In this document: positions 17,801-29,800 of the stretch, piece by piece
Numbering within the stretch: position 1 is the stretch's first letter
How the letters are laid out: the number at the start of each line of letters is the position of its first letter
DNA from: Cynocephalus volans
Taxonomy: Eukaryota; Chordata; Mammalia; Dermoptera; Cynocephalidae
Assembly: GCF_027409185.1 (NCBI RefSeq)
Contig: NC_084471.1
Location: 8,895,035-8,959,034, forward strand
Direction: 5' to 3'
DNA: 64,000 nt
Program-made: the position numbers and the translations under genes
The notes under the pieces: model-generated
Database searches by the model: none
What the model saw: the letters and a program-made list of their open reading frames with translations, nothing else
Told to the model about the DNA's origin: nothing

Positions 17801-20800
17801 AGCACATTTTGTCTTTACAGAGAAAACAGAGGATGGGAGAGGAACCCATGAAACAGCGATGCCCTATGAATGGGGATCAAATCTCCCTTTGCCCAGCACT
17901 ACCCTGCTAAACAGACTGAAGAGCCCAAAACTATGTGCAGTTCTGGATTAGTTCCTGTGTGTGTGTGTCTCTTGGCTCAGTGGTACTTCCAGGTTGGAAG
18001 CTGTAAAGTGGTGGCCACAAGCCTTGTCAGAAAACAGAAAATGGAAAGGTGGACAGCTACTCCAAGCCTTTGGGGCTGTCTGTTCTCTTTGTGGCTCAGG
18101 AGAACAGTCACCCAAGGAGGAAAGGCAGCAAATGCTGCCATACTCATGACAATGAAGACCCTACTGCTCTGTATTTCCAGAGCTTCATCATGGAACCCAT
18201 GATCAGCAATGATCTGGCTGAGGTGATTAGACAAGGGCCTTGCAATGTGTGTGACAACTGTCACTGAAAAATCCCCTTACTGACAGGTCCAAATAACGGC
18301 GTCAGCAGCCCCTTTCCTCCCCTTTCCTAGCCGGTGGGCCTCGATCTGACAAGGACGAGAAGTAGGACAGACATTTATAAAGACAATATGAGCAATGAGA
18401 CCTAGAATCAAAACTGCAAGAGGTGACAAAGCCAGTGGGAAGTCTATGTTGTAGACAAAGTAGTCAGTGGGGGTGGGGTTGAAAGACTAGGGATTTTGCT
18501 TTTGCTTTCATCCTTCATTTTTTGGTGTTGCACAGAATTATATTGAGCCATAAAGTTATTATTTAACTAAAAAAAAAAAAAAAAAAAGGATAGCAGACCC
18601 CCCCCACCCCAAGTCTGACATATACCCCTTTACCTGCAGAACATGCCTTGCTCTCCTCCCAGTAGAAAGCAGAAAGCCACTGAGTTCTGAAAGTCTGAGT
18701 CAACCCAGACCAGCCTCTATCGCTCAAGGCCAGGCAAGTCGACTCTAATCACTATCAAATGCCAGGGACAAAAAGCTGGCATCTCCTTCCGATGCCTGGA
18801 GTCCCGTCCCTGTCACCACTCTGAGCACTTGACAACTGCCTGCCGCCTATTGTTCCCTAACTGCTCCATATATGTCTGTCTGCCTTCTCAATGGGACTAG
18901 TAGACCCAGAGGCCAGGGAACAGCAAGCCCCACACTTTCTCTGTCTCCAAAGTACCCATAACAAGGCCTAAGAAGACAGTTGGTACTTAATCACAATTTA
19001 CTAATGTGTGGCATTATGATATAAATGCTATGGGCTTTGAATATCAGAGACAGCAGAGCACAGAGGGCAAAGCCGAACCCAGCTTAGCCTCCAACAGGCT
19101 CTGACCAGGCTTGTGCCCTTAGGCGAGTTACTTAAACTCCCTGAGCCTGTTAAAAAAAAAAAAAGGATTAAACAAGACAACCTGGGTCTCCACATGTCTG
19201 GTGCACAGTAACCCTGCAGTACTGGTGGCTCTCATGGCTTTCTCCAATTCTGAATGGCTGTAAAGGTGTTCTCACCTGGGTTCCTCTGGGCACAGTACAG
19301 ACTCTCCTTGGCAGCCGACTTCACTGACCAGCTCCGCTCCATGAAAAACTTCTGGCCCAGAGGGTGGCAGAGCCAGCGCAAGGAGTCAGGGACAGCACTA
19401 CGCTCAGGGCAGCACAGGCTCTGAGCTCGACTGAGGAAGTAGCTCTGTGGAAGGACAAGGACCAGGGGTGATGCGAAGGTGGCAGAATGCTGACACTAGC
19501 CACTGGGGGATACTGGAGAAAGGATAGAAGTGGAGGGCTAAGACCCTCACAAGTACCTGAAAGTAAAGCCCACCACTGAAAACTAGGGCAGGTGGCTCCA
19601 GTGGAGTCTGTCAATCTTGGTAATCAGGCCCAGATCCCAGCAGGAGGGCAGGGAGTGGCCACAAGGCACACAGGTTCCCGCTGCATCCTGTCCTGTTGGG
19701 TCTGCCTAACCTTATTGGAATCAAGTTCTCACCTTGCTGGCATTCAACCTGCAGGATAGGATGAGGGGTGGCTTTCCAAAGAGGGGTCTCTGAGGCCCCC
19801 TGGCTGCACTTCACCTCAGCCCTATGAGTGCTGCTGCACCCAAGCCACACAGCCCCCTTGAACCTAGGACACTTTCCACATCTGTCATTCCAATTATATA
19901 TCTTTTAGAGTATTTTTAGGCAACACTATATTGTGCTTTGACTAATTTTTCATCTCTTTTACCTTTGAGTATCAGCCAGTAGTCAGTATCACATCAGACA
20001 TACCAGGAGCAAAGGGGCAGTTGGGAGGATTGCCCAGGACCCATGCAGGAATGTGTGTCTGTGTGCATGTGTGCAGGAGATGCCCTTCCCACAGAGCTGG
20101 CCCTGAAAGGGCAGTTCCCTACAGAAACCCCCACGCCACCCCTGACATGAACAGTAGCCTGTGAGAAAAGACCAAATGGGGGCCTATAAAAGCCTCTTTG
20201 CTGGGCAATTCAAAGATCCAGTGCCCCAGTGTTTGGGTCCCTCCTCCTCCTGCCAGGATAACATCATTCCAGGGCCTCAGTGATAAGAACTGCAGGGACA
20301 ATGCTGTCTATCATGTTTTCTGAAGTTCTGTCACTTTTTGAGTGAAAATATCTTTCCTCTGAAACCCATGATTTCCAACCCATAAAACTACTTGGTACAG
20401 GCCAAGCTGAGTAAGAAGCTGAGCAGAGAAGGACAGGAGGGAGGGAGAGGCACAAGACACTGAGAGCTCAGGGAGCTCAGAGGAGGGGACCTCAACCTTC
20501 ACACTTTAGCCCTTGCCTCCACAATGAGGGTATCTGTGTTATAGTCTGGTTCAGTCTGATAGTTCTGACCTTTACTGGGCTCTCAGTAGCCATCAGCTAA
20601 TGTAACAGATTTAGTAGACTTGAATGCAAGGGTCAGAAATAGCACTGCCAAAGCACCACTCAAAGACACAGACAGACAAGACTGTCTCTCTCCAGGGGAC
20701 CCTGGGGACAGCTGCTTGAATCCAAGAGAAACAACCTGGCCAAACTCCTCTGCAGACAACATGGTTATTCTCACAGCAACCATAGGATGGGGACAGTGGC

Positions 20801-23800
20801 ACTAACGGTCTTTGCTAACCAGCTTGGAGAAAAGGATAGCAGAGAGCAAATGCAGAGGAGGCCCATGACCTTCTGTCTGCCCTCCACATAGTACTCGCTG
20901 CATCTGGGCTGGGAACTGCAGCTGTGGAGAGCCACAGCCAAGCCACAGCCAAGAAGCTGAGCAGTGATGGAGGCTGGGTGGAGGTGGGTGGGGCGCAATT
21001 CCACAGCCTCTTGAATCCCAGACCTTTTAACAGTTGGCCCCAACTCTCTTCCAAGAACAGCCTACTCCACATGCCTGATCAGCAAGGGAGGATGGTGGTT
21101 GCTCCAGGGGAAACTGAGGACAAACTGGTGACTCAGAAAGGCCCAAGTGTCACAAATAGAAGCAGAAATAAAGCCTGGTCAGGTCATATGGCAAGAGAAA
21201 CCTACAGAGGCCATTTAGGAAATCATTAAGTTAAAATTCCTTTTAAGCTTAATTCTTAAAAAGAAAGGAAAAACTTTAGTTATAACAAATCTCGGGGAGG
21301 AGAGCAGGGTTGGGGCTTGAGTTTAGTGGTTTGAACTAATTAGAAATATAAATCCTGGGATACAATCATCCACAGTATGGCTTCTGTAAGGGAAATTAAG
21401 AAAATAACTTTTGTTGCTCTTTTAATTCCTTGGCTAAATTATAGCCCTATAATTTTCCTAAAAAAATTTTTTAATTTCCTAAATTTTATAGACACTAGAA
21501 TTCTCTCAGGCTGGGGCCTAGGAGCCCCTCCCCTATCACTCAACTGCTAACTGCCTGATGTGAGAGAGGCTATGGAAGGAGCCCAGAACTGTTTACATCC
21601 TGAGAGCCACCCAGTACCCCTGGGCCAGTCCCAACTCCAGGTTGTATCCTCCCAATACTGGTCTAACCCTACAGTTCTCAAATTGTATGCCAGTGTACTC
21701 CGAAGCACCAAAACGAGCACTCAGGGGAGGCATGGGATATTTTAGATTTTTGAGAGAAACAGCAATGCACAACATCAGTTGGACACCCTATAAACTACTA
21801 GATCAAGGTAGTTAACAGTTTCAACAGGAGATTACACTACCTTCCTTTGGATGATGTAATTAATATATTTGTGAAGCCGAGTTTTGGAAGGTTGTTGTGA
21901 TAAAAAGCAGTATTGTGTGCAAATCACTGTGGAACATAAAATGTGGGTGGTGGTGTCCAATCTAATGCCAAAGCTTGAGAAGGTGTACAGTGCTCAGTAG
22001 GCACACACATTCCATTAGTAAGTAATCATGGTTATTAAGAATAAAAAATATTTTTTCTTTCAATTTCATGTATGAGTTTTTCAAATGGATCGTAAGCTGT
22101 TAAAACATAAATACCTACTAAGATGTTCAAAACTAACTACATAATAAACAGAACTCTTAGGTATTTTTTTTGGCCTAGGGGCACCATGAAAATGAAATAC
22201 AGAGTGCCAGAAAGTTTGGGAACCTCTGGTCTAAACCATTTTCACAGAGGCCTGTCCTCCACTTGCCCCCAATGCCTGGCTCATTTGCTAGCTAAATATA
22301 TCTCACTAAATTCAAAGCTCTTCCTTTTTAAGAAAGTACTGTCTGTGTTTCTTAATCTATCCCCTCCCAAGAGAAGTAAACAGAAAGGGGCAGTTAATTT
22401 ATAGACCACAGTTCTCCTTTCCCCACCTATTATGCAAATTTTTCAATACTATTAAAGTTTCGGGCCGGCCCGTGGCTCACTTGGGAGAGTGTGGTGCTGA
22501 TAACACTAAGGCCACAGGTTCGGATCCCTATATAGGGATGGCCGGTTAGCTCACCTGGGAGAGTGTGGTGCTGACAACACCAAGTCAAGGGTTAAGATCC
22601 CCTTAACAGTCATCTTTTAAAAAAAAAAAAAAATTAAATTAAATAAACAAAGTTTCAAATATTTATATCCTTTGATCCCTGCATCACCATCTCTAGATGT
22701 ACAAAGATGCTCTCTATAGCACTGTTTGTAACAGCAAATAAACAGGAAACAACCCAAATGTCCATCAGCAGCACCAAGGACCTCTGCAGAATAAAGACAC
22801 TATAAAGAAAAATGTCCAAGATTTATCATTAGGTTGAAAAAATCAAATGGGAAAACAGAGTTTACAGTAATAATCATATTAAATATGTTAGTATGTGCAG
22901 GAAAAAAAATTCTGAGGAAATATACAGTAAACCATTCACTGCTTGTTAGGCATACCAAATATTTTCTGCAGGGCAGGGGGGCTCATGGTCAGGAACAATT
23001 TTAAGGGAACCACTTTCCTAATCCTTAGCTGCCACACACCTGCCTTCTTCAAATGGGCTTTCCGAGTCCCTTTTAAAGAACAACTGCATCTTAGCAGTAA
23101 AGACAATTGAAACCTCAGTGGGGTTTGAGGATGATAAGATGATTCCAAAATTCATATAGGAAGGTAAAGAGCAAAAAATAGTCACTGAAACTAGAGATTG
23201 ACACTTCCAGATATCAAGATATTTTACAAAACTCAGACATTAGGCTTGTGTGGTGGTGGTACAATAGAACAGACTGGAGTTTGGAAGCAGACTCACCAGA
23301 TATGAACAACTGACTTATGAAAAAAGGTGCCATTCAGTGTAGTGCGGGAAGGACAATTTTTTTTACTAACAGGTTTTGCGTCAGGTAGATATCCATATGG
23401 AAAAAAAATTGAATCTTGTACCCCTACCGCCAACTCATACAAAAATCAATTCCAGGTGGATTAGGGACCTATGTATGAAGAATAAAAATAAAACTTCTAG
23501 CAGACAACATAAAAGGTTTGTAGAAGCGAACTGAAGGGTACTCACAGCCAGGAAGCCCAGCTTGCCTCCACATTGGGTCTTGAGTCCCATGGCAGCAGTC
23601 AGGTGAATCTCAACCAGAGTGCTGGGCGGGATTTTCTCCTCTGCACATTCAGCCAGGTTCACAGCACATAAAGCCATGTGTAGATCTGAACAGGAAGATC
23701 CTGCAGGAAGCTTTCCTAGGGCAAACAGAGAGACACTATTGACAGATCCCCCAAACCAAACTTTTCTCGGCTTTCCCTAGCACAAATCAGAGTAGCAGTG

Positions 23801-26800
23801 GGACCAGAGGATAACAGAGGTGAGCTTTGTGATCACACAGGCCTGGATGGGATGCCAGGTTCTGTGACTTGTTAGCTATGTGCTCCTGTCTACCTCATAG
23901 GGTGGCTTGAGGACATGGCAGGTGGCTCTGTTTAATGGGAGCTGTCATGACGGCAGGTTGTTGCACAGGACTCAGAGGTGAATAGTGCAACATTTTCCAT
24001 AACTGTCAATAGCATGGATGTATTCTGCTAATACAGTCCTGTGTTTCCAAACATTTCAATAAAGCTAATAAATTTTAAAAAACAAACTGTTTTGACTTTA
24101 TTTTCATTACCCCCCTCCCCCCCGCCTCACCCCCAATATATAAGCACACATCTCTTTGAGGGGGAAATAACATAAAACTGAGCAATGATAGCTGGACACA
24201 TGTTGGGATAGTAGATAGAAGGCTAGGAAAGGCTTACTACACCTCCCTACGAGAGCTGCACAGCAGCTAATCCAGGTGAGACCCTGAAGTCAGGGAACAA
24301 AGTGCCCTGGCACAAGCCCAAGGGCCCATCATGGCTCTCCTGAGGCTTTCACACTGTTGCTTACTTTGGTCCTCACTACATGGGGTGAGAGGCAGCAAGG
24401 GCAAGTAGTCTCAACACCTCAGGGATGGTCACAGGAAGTGCCAATGCCAAAGTCCAGGTGGTGGCAAAGCCAGGCCTCCCAACCTCACTCAATCCTGTGT
24501 TGTTCCCACTGGGCCGCCCTGCCTCCCCTGATCTCAGTCCCTATACTTCATTCTGTATTGGTTTAAGGTATCTGTCTCCCCAGGAGGCACCAAGCTTTCT
24601 CTTTCAGGGGGATGAAGGGCAGAGAGCAGTGTGGGAACCACGTTATAGTCACCTCTGTCCCCTTATTGCCTCATACAGGCTCTGGCTCACAGAGTGCTCA
24701 GTGAATGTGGAGGAAGAGAGAGATGTGAAGCTTCCCAGCTAGAATTCTCCAGAACTTGACAGCTAGGAGGATGCTGCCTCCTGATCAGATACCTGGGTAT
24801 GGGGCTCATTCTGTCTCTAGGAGCAGAGAAGAAAAAAAGCGGGAAAGATTTGCAGATAGGGACCTTCTGCTATAACTCCACCATGACTCAGGTGTTAAAA
24901 CTGCACAACTGGCCCTACTTTCTCATCTCCCAGCCACAGATTCACTCCTAGTGCCTAGTTCTGCTCCACTTCTGGCTGAAGCTGCCTGCAGCCACCAGGC
25001 CATTTCCAACACCTTCTTGTTACCACATCCTGTAGTTACTTTCTGGCCCTCATTTTATTGGACGTCCCAGCAGCAACCTCCTCTCCTCAACCCTCTCTGT
25101 CCTGGCTCCTCCAACATCAAGCCTCTTGCATTCTCCTGTCCTCTTGAACTGCCCCTGTCAGGCAGCCTCTGTCCCTAACTGCCCGTCCTCCACCTGTCCT
25201 TTATATGAGGGTGTTCTTTCAGATGTCCCTGAGGGTCCCCTTTTCACTACATACCATCTCATCAGCTCCCTCGGTTTTCACTTTCATCTCTAGGCATAAG
25301 AGCCCAACTCTCTTCTCTGGGCTGTGTATCCTGCATGTCCAGCTGCCTGGAGTATTTCCCCTCCACGCCTCACAGGCAAGTATCCAAAACAGAACTTGTC
25401 ACCTTTTCCCTGCAAAATTGTTCTTCCTCCTGTTTTCTTCACCTTTGTTGGTGGTACCACTGTTCACCCTAACTCCTAAGCAAGAAACCAGGAAACCATC
25501 TTAGCCATCTCCTTCCCTTACCCATCACATCCAATGACCCCCCAAGTCTAGTAACTTTCACCTTCTAATCTTCTCTCCATCTACCTTTTCAGCATCTCTC
25601 ACCTTCAGTTTGGATCAGATCTTATTTGGCCTCCCTGACTCTAGCCTTAATACTCTCAAATCCATTTTCTATCTGCTACCAGAGTGAATTTTCTAAACTT
25701 TAGAAGCACAAACCTGATCACATTATTATTTTCCTAATGCCCTTCACTGAATCCTATTACAAGACCCCCAGCCTGACATCCAGATCGTGCATGAGCCAGG
25801 CACCCCCCCATCCCCTCGTGCTCTGGCTCCCATCACCCTCTCCTTGCACAGCTCATTCTAGGACTACTGAAGTATCATTCTCAAGAGCCACCCCAGGTGG
25901 GGCTCCTCCTTTGGAACATTCCTCTGCCTAGAAGGGACATCTCCTTCTGAAGAGTTGGTGACATCTACCCATCCTTCCATGCAAAAGCCAAGATTTTACC
26001 TTCCCAGAAAGCCTTTCTTGAAACCTCACCCAACAAGTACCCACTCCCTCCCAAAAGAAATATGCTCCTTCTGCTGAGTCTAACACACTCACACTGAATT
26101 ATCAATCATCTGTTGATATATCTGCCTCTCTATTACAGCAGGTGTTTACTGAATGGAATAAATGATCTTATTTCATTGAATCAAAGATGCCATACCTATT
26201 AAATCTCACCATTAATTTATCACTAAGGAAAAAACACTGCCAACTAATCCATGATACGCCACTGTTTACAGGATTCATCCCAAGTGTAAAGACGAGTGAA
26301 AAATGTGCATCTTAGAATTAATGAACTGTAGTAACAAGCCATTTCTACACCTATGGATGCAGGTGAAAATTTGGTCTAACCACTCTAAAAGAACATTGTA
26401 GGAGTTGGCCACTTAGCTCAGTTGGTAGAGCATGGTGCTGGTAACAGTAAGGTCAACGGTTTGGATCCCCATACTGGCCAGCTGCCAAAAAAATAAATAA
26501 AAGAGCAGCGTAAAAGGGGCTTCAACTAGGGTAGAGAACTGGCAAACCAAGCTAAGGAAGATAGGTGGCATGGGACACCTCGCAGCAGAAGCCAGGCAGC
26601 AGCAGCTCCCCCTCACCTGTGATGTGCAGCTGATGCAGCCTATGATAGGCCAGGGCCGCATCCCGGGCACTGGTCTTAGCTTCGTCCTCAAAGCCCCCTG
26701 CAGTGGCTGGGGTGGCCTTCCGGTGCTGGAAGACTTTCTTGAGGAGCCAGCGCACCAGGCGCAGCTTCTGCAGGCTGTAGCGAATCACATTCCAGGAGAG

Positions 26801-29800
26801 GCTGCAGGCCAGGTCCAGGCGGGAGGTGGGCAGTGCCCGGCCCAAAACTGACAGACAGGTTTGTAGATTGGCAGCAGCAGCTGCAAAATCCCCCTACAAA
26901 GCAGCAAGAAGGTATAATGGTGACAGGTCTTGCTGCAGCCCCTTTGTTTTACAGACTTCCACTCTTTCCCATCCCATTATCAGAGTAATACACGTTCACT
27001 AAAGAAAATCTGGGAAACTCAGAAAGCTACAAAAAAGTAAAAAGAAACCACTTGTAATCTAAACCCCCAGAAAAAATCATTGCTGACATTTTAAAGAATT
27101 TCCTCCCAGATTTTACTGAATTGGGATTGTACTGCATTCTATCTTTGAGCAAACGCTGGTCAGAGATCCCCATAGTAGCTTTTATACATGAGATAGTAAC
27201 AGATTTAGATAAACTGCCTGATCCTTTAGGCTTTTAGGTTCTCAAAGTGTGGTCCCCAGAGGCCAGTAGTATATCAGCTCCTGGGAGCTTATTAGAAATG
27301 CCAACACTTGGGCCAGCCGTAGCTCACTCGGGAGAGTGCAGTGCTGCTAACACCAAGGCCATGGGTTTGGATCCTATATAGGGCTGGACAGTTAGCTCAC
27401 TGGCTGAGCGTGGTGCTGATAACACGAAGCCAAGGGTTAAGATCCCCTTACTGGTCATCTTTAAAAAAAAAAAAGAAAGAAAGAAAGAAATGCCAACACT
27501 TGTCCTTCTGCCATCTTTCTGCACCACCATAATGGTGCGCATGAATGTCCTGGCTGATGCTCTCAAGCATATCAACAATGCCCAAAAGAGGCAAGCGCCA
27601 GGTTCTTACCACACCGTGCTCCTAAGTCACTGTCCAGTTTCTAACTGTGATGATGAAGCATAGTTACATTGGCGAATTTAAGTCACTGATGATCACAGAG
27701 CTGGGAAAATTACTGTGAAACTCACAGGCAGATTAAACAAGTGTGGAGTGATCAGCCCCAGATTTGATGTACAACTCAAACATCTAGAAAAATGGCAGAA
27801 TAATCTGCTCCTGTCCCATCAGGTCGGTTTCATTGTACTGACAATCTCAGCAGGCATCACAGACAAAAAAGAAGCAAGAGAAAAATACATAGGAGGAAAA
27901 ATCCTGGGATTCTTTTTCTAAGAATTTAATACATATGTACAAATAAAATGCCTCAATGGAAAGAAAAAAAAAAAGAAATGCAAACACTTGGGCCCCACCC
28001 CAGACCTACTAAAACAGAAACTCTGGGGTTGGAGCCTCCAGTTGATTTTCATGCCTGCTAAAGTTGCAGAACCATGGTTTTGGACAAACACAAAGCTCAA
28101 CTACATTAACCTATGCTCCAGAACTACTCTTTGCCAACTTAAGAAGGTCTAATGGAGAGTCTATGGCACTGTATTAAAGACCCCCCCCCCCAGCCCCTTT
28201 ATTAGAGGCTAGAAGACTCAGGCCATACGATCTTGAGAAACTGAGTAAATTCTCCTCTCCTTTCTCCCATCATGCAGCTGGTCTAATACTGGTGCTTTAC
28301 TTCCCATATCATTAAAGAAATAGACAAGGGAAAAGTAGGTGAAGATGTTCTCAGAATGACCATCTCTAAGGTGGTGGTAGCATCTTTTCAGCCAAGAGAA
28401 GCACCTATATTTACAGACCCCAAAGGAGGGAGGCTTTTTCCCTAGCTCCTTCCTTGCCTCTCCCTTGAAGGAGGGCTGTTTCCAAGGCTCTATCTTTGAC
28501 TCTTGCCACTTCTGAATCACCAAACCAATTATCCCCAAGTCCTCTCTCCTGGCAGATATGCAGCTTCCCAAACACTCCGATCCTGACTCTCCTCAGCCCA
28601 TGGCCCACCTCCTGGTCGCTGCTCACTCTACAGGGGTGTCTTTCAGCATTTCCAAGCAACACAACCTAGACAGAGTCTACCACATCTTCCAGCCTCTCCC
28701 ATCTTTGAGTCAATGTCACTGTCACTTCCTTTCCATTTTCCAGCTCAATTTATTTCTTTAGTTCACATCTTTCCTTTCAATTCCAGGTCCTTGCCATCAT
28801 CTTTTACCTGGCCTGTTACAAGAGCCCCCTTCTCGTTTCATGCATTTCATGTCTTCCTCCTCCAACCTATCCTTCATACAGCCATCTGAATGACATTTAT
28901 AAGACACAAACCTGAACCTTCCTCAAGACAAACATCTTGGGATGCTATTCTCTGGGGACAGACCTCCCCAAATCACACCTATATTCTAGGACCAATGGCC
29001 TTGGCCATGGCTGACAGATCCAGGCTGGCCAGTGAGATTCTCGACCACCAGCACTGCAGCTTGCAGAGGACCAGAGAAGAGGCTCATGGTTTACTGCTGT
29101 CGAGGAGTGTTCTGGTTCTTGTTCCTCCTGAGACGTGGATGTTTAACTCCTCCTTCAATGCTGTGAGTTGCCACAGAATCTTTTCCATAAACTCCTTTTT
29201 GCTGATTTCAAATGAGATCTTTCAGCTAATTTTACTGCTTGAAAACCTTGATTCTCCAGAAAAATGGGAATAAAGCCCCAAATCAGTTACTAATTAAAGC
29301 CCTCTCCAACTTGAACCTAGCCACACTACCAACTTTCACCCTCATCTCTCTCTCTGACACACCCACAGAACTTGCCAGTTTCTAAATAGCATGTCTAGTG
29401 CTCGCTTTTGCAGCACATATACTAAAATTCTAAATAGCCTGTGTATTCGTGACATTCTGATGGCTTGGAAGGTCCTTCTGCCATGCCTGCCCTTCCTTCC
29501 AGCCCTTGATAGCCCTGCTTAAGCCCTGAATCCCCTCAGTCAGAACTCATCTCTTCTGTCCCAAACTCCCACAGCATTTTATTCTTCCTCTGTCATACCA
29601 CAGAGGATAGATCATCTCATCTCCATGGAATTATCTACACACAGGTGCCCTCTCTTCTGTTGCCCTGTGATTCTTCAGGAACAGGATCTCTTCCTCCTCT
29701 CAGTCACTGCAAGCATGTACCACAGGACTTTATCCAAATTAGGGATTCAACACATGTTGCTGAGTTATTGGCCAAGCTTGGGGGAGGAAGGGGAAAAGCA

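Larger units (their letters stand above)
19445..23545 (-). other. SREBF2 intron 11
   Basis: Contains a 560-bp hAT-like element (21669-22228), a dimeric SINE (22462-22635) and L1 pieces (22650-22870, 23130-23515). 19445-21660 shows nothing I can assign. Confidence 0.55.

Noticed and set aside
27532..27921. RPS15A sequence as a functional gene
   Set aside because: Intronless, frame broken, with a poly-A tail and direct-repeat flanks; a processed pseudogene.
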